Shown here one piece after another: positions 44,656 to 53,515 of a DNA stretch of 64,000 bases (within the stretch, counting starts at the first letter, position 1; each line of letters begins with the position of its first letter). Position numbers and translations under genes: made by a program. Source of the stretch: Parachryseolinea silvisoli (GTDB lineage Bacteria; Bacteroidota; Bacteroidia; Cytophagales; Cyclobacteriaceae); assembly GCF_021190955.1 (NCBI RefSeq), contig NZ_JAIOAO010000002.1, positions 620,001 through 684,000 on the forward strand, written 5' to 3'. The notes beneath the pieces were generated by a model. That model saw only the letters and a list, made by a program, of their open reading frames with translations, made no database searches and had not been told where the DNA came from.

Positions 44656-46668
44656 CTACTCTCTGAAATACCTGTCCTCTTCGAATTGTTCATCACCCTC
44701 TACCGGTTTTGTTACGGTACCAACTTCCAGGATCTTAAACTCTGTACGCCTGTTCTTCTGACGTCCTTCCGGATTGTCTGTTCCGTTCGGGTTTGTATTG
44801 CGTGCGATGGGTTTCGATTCGCCATATCCTTTGGCTTGCAAACGCTCGGCGGCAATGCCATGCTGAATCATGTATGCCACGGCGGACTCTGCGCGACGTT
44901 GTGACAGTTGGCGGTTATAGTCTTCGGAGTCGATGCTATCGGTGTGTGAGCCCAGCTCGATTTTGATCTCCGGGTTGTCGAGCAGCAGTTGCACAAGCTT
45001 GTCGAGCTCTTTTGCCGCATCGGAGCGAATGTTGGATTTATTGAAGTCGTAGTAGATGTTATCCAGTACGAAGCTCTTGTCCAGCTCGATCTTCTCCAGC
45101 ACAATCATTGTGTCAAGAGTAATGTTCGTCAGCAACTCTTTGAGCGTAGCGGGATCTACAGACTTGCCTCTCGTGGTGTACCCTTGCCGTTTCACCAGGT
45201 AACCGCTGGACTCCCCGACGAGGTTATAATCCTCGTTTTCGTATACACGGAAGAGGAACTTGCCGTCGTTACCCGTGACGTAGTCTTGCATCACGTCACC
45301 CTTGCCATCGAGCAGGTTGACTTTTGTGTTAGGCAATATTTGCAGTTTGCCGTCTTTGCCAGGTGTGTACGTAATGCCCTGCAGGTAATAGTTCACCACA
45401 CGCAGGTCGGGGTCTTCGTTAATGAAGGTATAGATGTCGTCATCGCCTTTACCACCGTCGCGGTTCGACGCGAAGAAACCACGATCGGGTTTGAAAAGAA
45501 ACATGGCGAAGTCATCGCTGTTGGAGTTCATTGGCTGACCCAGATTTCTGATTTGGGTTTTGCCGTTCGCGCGTTTCACGACGAAGAGGTCTAAACCGCC
45601 GTATCCCGGATGGCCGTCAGAGGCGAAATACAGTTTGGCGTCTTCAGCCACATAGGGGAACATCTCGTTTCCGGATGTATTGATCTCGGGCCCCAGGTTA
45701 CGCACGCGGGTGAAACGACCGCGAGTATCCATTTGTGCCGTGTAAAGATCGGTACCGCCGTAGCCACCTTTACGGTTGGAGGCAAAGTACAAGGTGCGTC
45801 CGTCGGGACTAAAGGCAGGGGTAGAATCCCAGCTGAAGTTTTTCGCGTCACCGTCGGACTCGTTTTTAAACTGCGTGTTGATGTTGATTGGAAGGGGCTC
45901 GGACCAAACGTCGTTGCGGAAGCGGGAGATATACAAGTCTACGTCGGCGCCGCCACCTTTTTTCTTTTCAGAATTGCCCTTGGCAAAGATCATGGTCTTG
46001 CCGTCGGGGGAGAACGTAATACAACCTTCGTTGCGCACATTGTCGTTGATGCCTTCGGGTAATTTGGCGAGGGTTGATAATTCGACGTTGGCACCTTTCG
46101 TGACCACTTTGAACAAATCGGTGAAGGGTTTGCCTTCGGCCTCATAAATCTTGCCGTCGCCGCGGGACGAGGTAAAGTACAGCTCGCTATTGAGATAGAC
46201 CGGCGAATATTCGCTTGCGGGTGTGTTGATGGCTTCCAGGTTTTTTACCTTGTAGTAGCTTGGCGTTTCGGCAAGCTTGGCCAGGTAGCCGATGCCATTG
46301 ATCTCAGCAGAAGCGCGGTCTTTCAGCGGCGTGTTGCTGGTGGAGGCTACGAGTGACTCCAGTTGCTGGCGTGCTTCGTCGTATTTGCCGTTTGCTTTGA
46401 GCGCCTGCGCATAATAAAATTTAATACTATCGGCATCGAAGGCGCGGCCACCGGCATTCGCATAAAACTGTTCCGCCTCTTTGGGTCGGTTTGACAGCCG
46501 GTACGATTCAGCTATGAAGAAGTTGGACTTGCCGGTATTACCTGTTTTTTTAAACAAGTCGATAGCGTTTTGGTACTTGCCGAGCTTAAACGCCTTAATA
46601 GCCTTCTTCTCGGTGCTGCAGCTACTGAGTATAATAACGATAAACAGTAGGAGGGAGGTAGATCTCAT
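44656..46668 (-). CDS. OmpA-family lipoprotein with TPR, PD40 propeller and CarboxypepD domains (PorE-like)
   Basis: 670 residues. Lipobox LSSC near residue 16; TPR repeats (YQNAIDLFKKTGNTGKSNFF); a beta-propeller with FSPDGKTMIFAKG and FSPDGRTLYFASNRKGGYGG; a carboxypeptidase-regulatory-like domain; and a C-terminal OmpA peptidoglycan-binding domain (IELGSHTDSIDSEDYNRQLS, ERLQAKGYGESKP). This order equals PorE of the type IX secretion system, which ties the machine to peptidoglycan. Paralogues are common in Bacteroidetes, so PorE identity is not certain. Confidence 0.88.
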   Translation of the reverse strand: MRSTSLLLFIVIILSSCSTEKKAIKAFKLGKYQNAIDLFKKTGNTGKSNFFIAESYRLSNRPKEAEQFYANAGGRAFDADSIKFYYAQALKANGKYDEARQQLESLVASTSNTPLKDRASAEINGIGYLAKLAETPSYYKVKNLEAINTPASEYSPVYLNSELYFTSSRGDGKIYEAEGKPFTDLFKVVTKGANVELSTLAKLPEGINDNVRNEGCITFSPDGKTMIFAKGNSEKKKGGGADVDLYISRFRNDVWSEPLPININTQFKNESDGDAKNFSWDSTPAFSPDGRTLYFASNRKGGYGGTDLYTAQMDTRGRFTRVRNLGPEINTSGNEMFPYVAEDAKLYFASDGHPGYGGLDLFVVKRANGKTQIRNLGQPMNSNSDDFAMFLFKPDRGFFASNRDGGKGDDDIYTFINEDPDLRVVNYYLQGITYTPGKDGKLQILPNTKVNLLDGKGDVMQDYVTGNDGKFLFRVYENEDYNLVGESSGYLVKRQGYTTRGKSVDPATLKELLTNITLDTMIVLEKIELDKSFVLDNIYYDFNKSNIRSDAAKELDKLVQLLLDNPEIKIELGSHTDSIDSEDYNRQLSQRRAESAVAYMIQHGIAAERLQAKGYGESKPIARNTNPNGTDNPEGRQKNRRTEFKILEVGTVTKPVEGDEQFEEDRYFRE

Positions 46669-46727
46669 AACATCTTAAGATATAATCTGTTTCGCTCTGT
46701 AACGCTAAAGCTACAAAATATTCCGGC

Positions 46728-47222
46728 TTACGGAAGTACCGACTCCGCCGGTATATACCGCTTCAGCCAGGTGTCGCCAGCCGGAGTAATCCAGGCCTGG
46801 TCCAGTTTGCCTTTGGTGTCCACCAGATTGTCAAATGCGGGTGTTGTTCCGTTCCAGATTCCTTCCCCATACTTCTTCTTCAGATCACCCATGGAGAGCA
46901 AGGTTACACCCCCGGCCGTCTGGAACGCAACGTTGGTACGGTTAAAAAAATCTACACCTGCCGCGGTGCCGGCTTCTTTAACAGCCCGCACCGAGCTGTC
47001 GATCGAGCAGCCGCTTGCCTGGTCGTTGGCTGCCAGTATGATGAAATGATCGTGTCGAATTTCGAAGGACGTTTCCATGGGTTGGCCATGAACACTCCAC
47101 CCCTGGGTAAACGCTGTGAGTACCTCGGAAATTATGCTTTTTTCAGCAGAAGTTATTTTTCTGTCGGCCTGGTATACCCAGACGCGGGATGTGGCGGGTA
47201 GTTGGTGAAATGGAATAAGCAT
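46728..47222 (-). CDS. Conserved Bacteroidetes protein of unknown function (164 aa)
   Basis: 164 residues starting MLIPFHQLPATSRVWVYQAD. It has a conserved block NDQASGCSIDSSVRAVKEAG and DFFNRTNVAF. No signal peptide, helix or ATPase motif is present. Database entries for this family are sometimes labelled ABC transporter ATPase, by my recollection, but there is no Walker motif here, so that name is wrong. It lies about 40 bp after the stop of an Fe-S protein gene on the same strand and may be co-transcribed. Confidence 0.8.
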   Translation of the reverse strand: MLIPFHQLPATSRVWVYQADRKITSAEKSIISEVLTAFTQGWSVHGQPMETSFEIRHDHFIILAANDQASGCSIDSSVRAVKEAGTAAGVDFFNRTNVAFQTAGGVTLLSMGDLKKKYGEGIWNGTTPAFDNLVDTKGKLDQAWITPAGDTWLKRYIPAESVLP

Positions 47223-47262
47223 AGTTGTACATGTTTACGCTCCCGCGTTCGCGGGAGAAGTC

Positions 47263-48045
47263 TTATTGCAAACCTTGCGATTCTGCGATAAGTTCGGCCA
47301 AATCCTTCACTTTTACATCGTTTTCGCGGTCTTTGCCTTTTACGCCGTCGCTCAACATCGTCATGCAGAACGGACAGGCCACGGCAATCGTAGAGGCGCC
47401 GGTCGCCAGCGCTTCTTCTGCGCGTTCGATGTTAATGTCCTTATCGCCTTTTTCCGGCTCCTTGAACATTTGTGCGCCACCCGCGCCACAGCACAGACCC
47501 GTCGTGCGGCATCGTTTCATTTCTACCAGGTCGGCGTCGAGGGCTTCCAACACACTGCGGGGAGCTTCATAAATGTTGTTGGCGCGACCCAGGTAGCAGG
47601 AGTCGTGGTAGGTAATCTTTTTGCCCTTGAACGACCCGCCCTCGACCTTGATCTTTCCTTCCTGGATGAGCTGCTGCAGAAATGTCGAGTGGTGGATTAC
47701 CTCGTATGCGCCGCCGAGCTCCGGATATTCGTTTTTGATCGTGTTAAAACAATGGGGGCAGGCGGTGACAATCTTTTTGACGTTGTAGCCATTTAACACC
47801 TGAATGTTGCTCATGGCCTGCATCTGAAAAAGAAACTCGTTGCCGGCACGTCGTGCGGGGTCGCCTGTACAGGTTTCTTCGGGTCCTAAGACGGCGAATT
47901 TGACGTCTACGGCTTGCAGGATTTTTACAAAAGCTCGGGTTACACGCTTGTATCGTTCGTCGAAAGATCCGGCGCAACCTACCCAGAAAAGTATTTCGGG
48001 GCTTTCGCCTTTGGCGGCCATATCGGCCATAGTCGCTACATTCAT
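47263..48045 (-). CDS. (Fe-S)-binding protein with two CCG domains (HdrB/LutA-like)
   Basis: 260 residues carrying two cysteine-rich CCG-type motifs: VTACPHCFNTIKNEYPELGG and CRTTGLCCGAGGAQMF, plus an N-terminal FWVGCAGSF. These ligate a special 4Fe-4S cluster as in heterodisulfide reductase HdrB and lactate-oxidation LutA. It lies 33 bp after the membrane Fe-S protein gene, so the two probably form one complex. Reaction unknown; see the finding on electron transfer from fatty acids. Confidence 0.87.
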   Translation of the reverse strand: MNVATMADMAAKGESPEILFWVGCAGSFDERYKRVTRAFVKILQAVDVKFAVLGPEETCTGDPARRAGNEFLFQMQAMSNIQVLNGYNVKKIVTACPHCFNTIKNEYPELGGAYEVIHHSTFLQQLIQEGKIKVEGGSFKGKKITYHDSCYLGRANNIYEAPRSVLEALDADLVEMKRCRTTGLCCGAGGAQMFKEPEKGDKDINIERAEEALATGASTIAVACPFCMTMLSDGVKGKDRENDVKVKDLAELIAESQGLQ

Positions 48046-48078
48046 TGTCGTCTGGTTGTTAAGTCGTACGTCGTTGCG

Positions 48079-49383
48079 TTAGTCCTGAGCCCATTTAAAC
48101 CGGTCGCTGGGCGGAAATTTCCAAGGCGCGAAGCTGGTTTCAATATTCTGGAACATCGAGTTCCATGATGCCGGCGAGCCGGATTCTTCCATGGCCACGT
48201 ACCGACGCAGCTCCAGGATAATTTCCAGCGGATTGATCATCACCGGACAAGCCTCCACACAGGCGTTGCAGCTGGTGCAGGCATTGATCTCTTCTTTAGT
48301 GATATAGTCGCCCAATAAAAATTTTCCGTCTTCGGCGCCGGGGCCACCGGTCTCCAGGCTTTTGCCGATCTCTTCCATGCGGTCGCGGGTGTCCATCATG
48401 ATCTTGCGGGGCGAAAGCTTTTTGCCTGTCAGGTTGGCCGGGCATTCAGCCGTGCATCGACCACACTCCGTACAAGAGTAGGCAGCCATGAGATTATTCC
48501 AGTTCAGGTCGCGCACGTCGCGCGCACCAAAACGACCCGGCTCCGCCGGGGGTGTGGTGTTGGCCTCAGCCAACCCAAGCATCAGCTTCACTTCGTTTGT
48601 TACCACAGGCATATTTTTCATTTGCCCTTTGCGTTCCAGGTTGGCGAAGTAGGTATTCGGGAATGCCAGGAAGATGTGCAAGTGTTTGGAGTAGGTTACA
48701 TATACAGCAAAGGCCAGAATGCCCAGGATGTGAAACCACCAGGCGCCACGCTCCATGACAATTAACGCCGTCTCGGACAGGGAGTCATACAGGGGTACAA
48801 GAAAAGAGCTTAGAAAAAGTTTGCCCGTGGGCATGTAATGCTCGGCATGGAGCTGTTGCAGCACCTGGTCGGCGGCGTTCATATTCAGGATGGCCAGCAT
48901 CAGCACAATCTCTGTGCACAAAATAATGTTGGCATCCATGCGGGGCCAGGCGGTTAACTCCGCTGCGTGAAAGCGTTTTATCTTTAGCACATTACGCCGG
49001 ATCAGGAAAAAGACGCACGCCAGTAGTACGGCCAGTGCCAGGAATTCAAAGATGTTCATCAACACCGTATAGAACCCGCCCAGGTAAGGGGCAAAAATAC
49101 GGTGGGTACCGGCTACGCCGTCGATGATAAACTCCAGGACCTCAAGGTTGATGACGACGAAGCCGACATAGATAAAAAGGTGAAGGATGGCCGGGATAAA
49201 TTTTTTAAACATTTTTTTCTGTCCAAAAGCAACGAGTACCATATTTGATAAGCGCTCGCCGGGCTGATCGTTAATGACACGGTCTTTTCCCAGTCCAATA
49301 TTGGCCCAGAGGCGTAAAACGCGCTTTCGGATGAAGTAGATCGCCACGCCCAGTGTGATGACAAAAAGTGCTTGTTGAATCAT
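48079..49383 (-). CDS. Membrane Fe-S protein with dicluster ferredoxin domain (heme-b/HdrC-like)
   Basis: 434 residues. The N-terminal 250 residues have about five or six membrane helices with conserved His, as in NarI/heme-b type anchors. The C-terminal part has two 4Fe-4S sites: CTECGRCTAECPANLTGKK and CTSCNACVEACPVMINP. This is half of the FadF/GlpC/Hdr-like quinone reductases, with the CCG half encoded next. It likely moves electrons between a soluble donor and the menaquinone pool. The donor is unknown. Confidence 0.86.
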   Translation of the reverse strand: MIQQALFVITLGVAIYFIRKRVLRLWANIGLGKDRVINDQPGERLSNMVLVAFGQKKMFKKFIPAILHLFIYVGFVVINLEVLEFIIDGVAGTHRIFAPYLGGFYTVLMNIFEFLALAVLLACVFFLIRRNVLKIKRFHAAELTAWPRMDANIILCTEIVLMLAILNMNAADQVLQQLHAEHYMPTGKLFLSSFLVPLYDSLSETALIVMERGAWWFHILGILAFAVYVTYSKHLHIFLAFPNTYFANLERKGQMKNMPVVTNEVKLMLGLAEANTTPPAEPGRFGARDVRDLNWNNLMAAYSCTECGRCTAECPANLTGKKLSPRKIMMDTRDRMEEIGKSLETGGPGAEDGKFLLGDYITKEEINACTSCNACVEACPVMINPLEIILELRRYVAMEESGSPASWNSMFQNIETSFAPWKFPPSDRFKWAQD

Positions 49384-49432
49384 ATGCGATAATAAATGCT
49401 AATCCATTAATTTCAATAAATTCTCACAGGGT

Positions 49433-49463
49433 TTTGCACCAAATATAAATTTACATACTTTTG
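49433..49463 (+). promoter_or_regulatory. Promoter of tRNA-Phe
   Basis: TTTG (49433-49436), exactly 19 bp of spacer, then TACTTTTG (49456-49463): a full match to the Bacteroidetes TTTG-N19-TAnnTTTG promoter, 35 bp before the tRNA. Confidence 0.72.
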
Positions 49464-49497
49464 TGCCCCTGTCCGCTGAAGGTGGCAGTCAAAATTA

Positions 49498-49570
49498 GGT
49501 GATGTAGCTCAGTTGGTAGAGCAAAGGACTGAAAATCCTTGTGTCGGGGGTTCGACTCCCTCCATCACCA
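49498..49570 (+). tRNA. tRNA-Phe (anticodon GAA)
   Basis: 73 nt. Acceptor GGTGATG pairs with CATCACC, D arm AGCTCAGTTGGTAGAGC, anticodon loop ACTGAAAAT (GAA), T loop GTTCGACTC. CCA is not encoded. Consensus promoter upstream and terminator downstream. Confidence 0.96.
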
Positions 49571-49573
49571 CAG

Positions 49574-49598
49574 AAGGCCTCTACTTGGAGGCCTTTTT
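49574..49598 (+). terminator. Terminator of tRNA-Phe
   Basis: Perfect 8-bp stem AAGGCCTC/GAGGCCTT with a 6-base loop followed by a T-run, 4 bases after the tRNA. Confidence 0.88.
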
Positions 49599-49667
49599 CT
49601 TTTTCCCCCGGGCTGGGTGCTGCTACCGGCCTAATTTTTAATATTTTAGCAAGCAATCCCTGGACCC

Positions 49668-51050
49668 ATGGGTTTAAACCTCGCTGATAACACAGTACGC
49701 CTGCTTTATTTGTACCTGGCCCAATGTATCCTGGGGGGGATTTTATTCTTTATGTTCCGGCATTTTGGTATTCTGTACCGCCGCCGGTTTCTATACACAT
49801 GGGCACTCAGTTGGGGGGCATTTGCCGTATACATGGCCTGTACGGGTGTCGTTGCGTTTTACCTGGCCCAAAGTCAGTCCCCCGTTCGCCTTATAACCAG
49901 TGTGGTCGGTCAAATGTCGTGTTTTCTGCAAGTCCTTTGGGTACTGCGGGGTACGTATGAGCTGATAACAGAAAGGGCTTTTAACCGGCGACAATTTAAA
50001 GTGATTTTGCTGGCGGTCTTTTGTATTGCCGTTGCCTCGGTTATTCTGTTCAGCCAAAATGTTCAGAATGCAAACCTGCGACACCTGGCACGCGTTGGCA
50101 GTCGTACATTGGCGATGGGCTCGGGCTTCTTATTCACCGGCATCGTGGTACTGCGCAACCGGAAGTTTTCCCGCGGCCTCGGACAACGTATGCTCGCCGC
50201 TTCGTTCATAATCTTTAGTGTATACCAGCTGTATTATTTTGCAGAGGTGGTCGTCAACCTGGCGGACCAACGCATGGAAGTGCCGGGCTTTTTTGGTGTA
50301 GCCGATCTGTTGTTGATCGCCCTGATGGGCATGAGCATGGTCATTTGGCTACTCGAAGACGAACGAGAAAAGCTAGGCCGCTCCAACAAGGAGCTCGACA
50401 TGTTTCTGTACAATACTTCACACGATCTGCGTGCTCCGATTGCATCCATTCTCGGGCTGACATATTTGGGCAAGCTGGAATTTGAAGAAGAACGGGCGCG
50501 GATGTTTATGGACATGATCGAAGCCCGCATTAAAAAATTGGACATGGTCATCGGTGACATACTCAGTCTTTCACGTAGCAAAAAAACAGAGCCGCGCATG
50601 GAGGAATTGTGCCTGAAAGATCTGGTGGATGAAACGATAACCGATATTAAATTCAACAAGGGTGCATCGGCCATCGAGCTGGATTATAATCCGAGCGTCG
50701 CCGACGTTTTTGTATCGGACTACAATCAGATCAAAATCGTTTTGAATAACCTGCTGGCCAATGCTGTGAAGTATCACAACCTGGACCAGCCCAGGCCCTA
50801 TATCCGTATAGGCTTTATCCGCAGCGACGACCAGGTGGAGATTATCGTGGAGGACAACGGACAAGGCATACCCGAAGAAAGCTTGCCGCGAATTTTTGAA
50901 ATGTTCTATCGCGCCTCGGTCAATACCGAAGGGACAGGTCTTGGACTCTATATCGTCCGCGAGGCATTGAACAAAGTAAAAGGAACAATCGACGTTACCT
51001 CCGAGCTAGGCAAGGGCAGCATTTTCCGGATACAATTAGAAAATGCCTAA
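49668..51050 (+). CDS. Membrane sensor histidine kinase (seven-helix sensor)
   Basis: 460 residues. About seven N-terminal membrane helices (residues 10-230) form the sensor. HisKA follows with SHDLRAPIASILGLTYL (His252 is the phospho-acceptor), then HATPase boxes: NNLLANAVKYHN (N), VEDNGQGIPEE (G1) and TGLGLYIVREAL (G2). No response regulator is adjacent, so it is an orphan kinase; the ligand probably partitions into or spans the membrane. It is flanked by tRNA-Phe and the convergent pseudouridine synthase gene. Confidence 0.92.
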   Translation: MGLNLADNTVRLLYLYLAQCILGGILFFMFRHFGILYRRRFLYTWALSWGAFAVYMACTGVVAFYLAQSQSPVRLITSVVGQMSCFLQVLWVLRGTYELITERAFNRRQFKVILLAVFCIAVASVILFSQNVQNANLRHLARVGSRTLAMGSGFLFTGIVVLRNRKFSRGLGQRMLAASFIIFSVYQLYYFAEVVVNLADQRMEVPGFFGVADLLLIALMGMSMVIWLLEDEREKLGRSNKELDMFLYNTSHDLRAPIASILGLTYLGKLEFEEERARMFMDMIEARIKKLDMVIGDILSLSRSKKTEPRMEELCLKDLVDETITDIKFNKGASAIELDYNPSVADVFVSDYNQIKIVLNNLLANAVKYHNLDQPRPYIRIGFIRSDDQVEIIVEDNGQGIPEESLPRIFEMFYRASVNTEGTGLGLYIVREALNKVKGTIDVTSELGKGSIFRIQLENA

Positions 51051-51059
51051 AAAAATAAA

Positions 51060-51076
51060 ACCGGCACGGGGCCGGT
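51060..51076. terminator. Terminator between the kinase and pseudouridine synthase genes
   Basis: ACCGGC/GCCGGT stem with a 5-base loop. On the minus strand it is followed by TTTTATTTTTTT, serving the pseudouridine synthase gene; the plus strand has no T-run. Confidence 0.75.
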
Positions 51077-51084
51077 CTAATCTG

Positions 51085-52725
51085 TTATTTGTAATGCTTT
51101 AGGCGAACTACTTCTTCTTTCTTTAAAAACCGCCACTCGCCTCGTCCCAAATCTTTTTTATCGAGACCGGCATATACGGAGCGATCAAGCTTAACCACTT
51201 CATATTCCAACGATTCGAAGATACGGCGCACGACACGATTCCAGCCGATGTGTAGTTCGATACCAATGGTCTTGCCATCGTCGGAGACAATCGCCAGGTC
51301 GTCTACCACGGCGCGGCCTTCTTCCAGGCGCACGCCTTCGGTGATCTTCAGGAAATCAGCTTTTGTCAGCGGACGGTCCAGCTCTACTTTGTAGATCTTC
51401 TTCACATTATACGACGGGTGCATCAGCTTATCGGCCAGGTCACCGTCGTTGGTTAATAACAATAGGCCCGTGGTATTTCGGTCCAGGCGGCCAATAGGGT
51501 AAATACGTTCTTTGATCGTACCACCTAAAATGTGCATAACGGTTTTACGTTCCTGCGGGTCGTTGGTGGTGGTGATATAGCCCTTGGGTTTATTCAGCAG
51601 AACGTACACAGGCTTCTCAGACCGGAGTACTTTTTCTTCGTGCCGAACTTCGTCACCCAGGTTGACTTTGTAGCCTAGCTCGGTAATAACTTTTCCATTA
51701 ACCGAGATCAGGCCCATGGTGATGAGCTCATCGGCTTCACGACGTGAACACACACCGCTGTTGGCGATGTATTTATTCAAACGCACCTTGCCAGTTTGTG
51801 CCTCGGCAGGTACTTCATAGGTCTCTCCCGTTGTTATACGTTTCCGGGGGGATAAGCTTTTTTTGCTTCCACTGCCTCTATCTTCTTCGCGTCGCAGATT
51901 GCTTACACCACGCTTACCAGCAAAAGACTTTTTGTCGGAGTCGCCTTCGGCTCCACTCCGACGTGGTTTCTCTGAACGGCCGCGTTCCGAACCTGACGAG
52001 GCTCCGGCACGGGTGCCTCTTCTCTCGGAGAAGCTTTTGCCCTCGCGCTTGTCGCCAAAGGGTTTGTCCTCGCGACGACGGGACGGCTTTTCGTCACCGT
52101 CTTCTCTGCTGCGGCGAGGTTTGTCGGCACCGTCGCGTGTCGGGCGGGCAGAAGATCCTGCACGTGCACTGGATCTTCTTTCTGAAAAGCTTTCGTCACC
52201 GCGCTTGCGGAAACCGCCGGTAGACTCGTCGTCTGACTTTTTACGAAACGGCTTTTCACCATCTTTTTTGAATGCTCTTGGTCTGGCGCTTTCGCCGCCT
52301 TCGCTTTCGCGCTTGCGGAAGCCACCCGTGCGGGCCTCGCCTCTGTCGCTGTCCTTGCGGAAGGGTCTTGCACCATCTTTTTTGAATGCTCTTGGCCGGG
52401 CGCCTTCACCGCCCTCGCTTTTGCGGAAGCCACCCGTGCGGGCTTCACCGCGGTCGCTCTCCTTACGAAAAGGTTTTGCGCCACTTCTACTGGACGACTT
52501 TGCACGGCTGCCTTCCGAAGCATCGTCACCGGTACGCTTGCGGAAACCGCCGGATTCGCCACTGGTGCGTGGTCTGCGGACAGGCTTGTCGCCGTCGTCT
52601 TTTTTGAATGATTTTGCAGGGCTACCTCCACGTTTCGAGAACGACGAGGTTTCAAATTTGGGCTTTGCCCCCATGGGGCCTTTGCGGCCGCGCGATGGGC
52701 CTTCTTCTTTGTTATGCCTGGGCAT
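51085..52725 (-). CDS. Pseudouridine synthase (RluB/RsuA family) with long basic repeat tail
   Basis: 546 residues. Catalytic half from about 312: S4 domain VRLNKYIANSGVCSRREADE, then the RsuA/RluB core with catalytic Asp415 in GRLDRNTTGLLLL and RQxxRMF-like VRRIFESLEYEVVKLDR. It makes pseudouridine in rRNA. The first 300 residues are an Arg/Lys/Ser/Gly-rich disordered tail with 36-38-residue repeats (PFRKESDRGEARTGGF type). The gene overlaps the end of scpB by 14 bp, the conserved scpB-rluB pairing. Confidence 0.92.
   Translation of the reverse strand: MPRHNKEEGPSRGRKGPMGAKPKFETSSFSKRGGSPAKSFKKDDGDKPVRRPRTSGESGGFRKRTGDDASEGSRAKSSSRSGAKPFRKESDRGEARTGGFRKSEGGEGARPRAFKKDGARPFRKDSDRGEARTGGFRKRESEGGESARPRAFKKDGEKPFRKKSDDESTGGFRKRGDESFSERRSSARAGSSARPTRDGADKPRRSREDGDEKPSRRREDKPFGDKREGKSFSERRGTRAGASSGSERGRSEKPRRSGAEGDSDKKSFAGKRGVSNLRREEDRGSGSKKSLSPRKRITTGETYEVPAEAQTGKVRLNKYIANSGVCSRREADELITMGLISVNGKVITELGYKVNLGDEVRHEEKVLRSEKPVYVLLNKPKGYITTTNDPQERKTVMHILGGTIKERIYPIGRLDRNTTGLLLLTNDGDLADKLMHPSYNVKKIYKVELDRPLTKADFLKITEGVRLEEGRAVVDDLAIVSDDGKTIGIELHIGWNRVVRRIFESLEYEVVKLDRSVYAGLDKKDLGRGEWRFLKKEEVVRLKHYK
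52200..52473 (-). repeat. Imperfect tandem repeats in the pseudouridine synthase tail
   Basis: Two and a half units of 36 and 38 codons begin PFRKESDRGE, PFRKDSDRGE and PFRKKSDDES, at residues 85, 121 and 159. The DNA copies are near-identical (recurring TCTTTTTTGAATGCTCTTGG on the plus strand). Copy number probably varies between strains. Confidence 0.85.
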
Positions 52726-53437
52726 CTGGTTCTTTTAAATCTTTGCTGTCTGCATCCATATCAGGCGTATTGTCCTGACCATTTGTTGCTGTGGGCTCGG
52801 CTGCGGAAGCCTCGTCAGTATTTTCCGGCGCGGCCGCTTCCGGCTCCTCCGTAGTGCTTGCTGTTGGTTCTTCTTTGGATTCGGCATTCTCGCCGATCGT
52901 GCTCACGTCGCCTGTAAACTCCTTGGGCGCTGGCAACTCTGCTAAATCGTTGATGCCGAAATACTCCATGAACTTTGTCGTGGTACCGTATAACATCGGG
53001 CGGCCAATGGTATCAGCCTTTCCGGTAATCTCGATCAGGTTTCTGTCGAGCAGTTTTTGTACGGCATAGTCGCAGTTTACACCGCGAATGTTTTCGATAT
53101 CCGTTTTAGAGATAGGCTGTTTATAGGCAATGATCGAAAGCGTCTCCATGGCTGATGTGGACAAACGCTTTTTCGATTGTTGTTTGAGCATGATACCAAT
53201 GCTCGTCTGATAAGCCGGCTTTGTCAGGAATTGATAACCGCCTGCCGCTTGAAAAAGCTGAAACGAAAACTCGTCGCCTTCAAACTTTTCCTGCAGTCGG
53301 TAAATGGCGCCTTCGATATCGTCGTCGGGTACGTCGGCATTAAACATTTCAGAAAGACACGCCTTGATATCGGCCAGTTTAATGGGCGTCGGCGAACAGA
53401 AGATCAACGCTTCTATATGGTTCTGAAGAAAATCCAC
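52712..53437 (-). CDS. scpB: SMC-Scp complex subunit ScpB
   Basis: 241 residues from the GTG at 53437 (DFLQNHIEALIFCSPTPI follows it); a TTG 11 codons earlier is possible. Two winged helices follow: SKKRLSTSAMETLSIIAYKQ, PISKTDIENIRGVNCDYAVQ and GRPMLYGTTTKFMEYFGI are signatures. The last 60 residues are an acidic Glu/Ala/Thr-rich tail (EEPTASTTEEPEAAAPENTD). ScpB with ScpA and SMC forms bacterial condensin, recruited by ParB at parS; the parS cluster here is 22 kb away. It overlaps the rluB-type gene. Confidence 0.93.
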   Translation of the reverse strand: MDFLQNHIEALIFCSPTPIKLADIKACLSEMFNADVPDDDIEGAIYRLQEKFEGDEFSFQLFQAAGGYQFLTKPAYQTSIGIMLKQQSKKRLSTSAMETLSIIAYKQPISKTDIENIRGVNCDYAVQKLLDRNLIEITGKADTIGRPMLYGTTTKFMEYFGINDLAELPAPKEFTGDVSTIGENAESKEEPTASTTEEPEAAAPENTDEASAAEPTATNGQDNTPDMDADSKDLKEPDAQA

Positions 53438-53488
53438 GCTACTGTAAAGGGTATGTAATTGAGTCAGCAAAATATATCGGAGACAAAA

Positions 53489-53510
53489 ATCCCCTCGGTG
53501 AAGAGGGGAT
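53489..53510 (-). terminator. Terminator of the DksA-like gene
   Basis: Perfect 8-bp stem ATCCCCTC/GAGGGGAT with a 6-base loop; on the minus strand it runs into TTTTG. It separates the DksA-like gene from scpB. Confidence 0.8.
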
Positions 53511-53515
53511 GTTTG

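Noticed and set aside
52200-52473. Repeats as a CRISPR array
   Set aside because: Units are in-frame codon repeats of an open gene with no spacers; no cas genes lie in the window.
51863-52738. Long plus-strand open frame (291 aa) opposite the pseudouridine synthase
   Set aside because: It is an antisense shadow of the Arg/Lys-rich tail; composition is all Leu/Ser/Arg/Pro repeats without domains.
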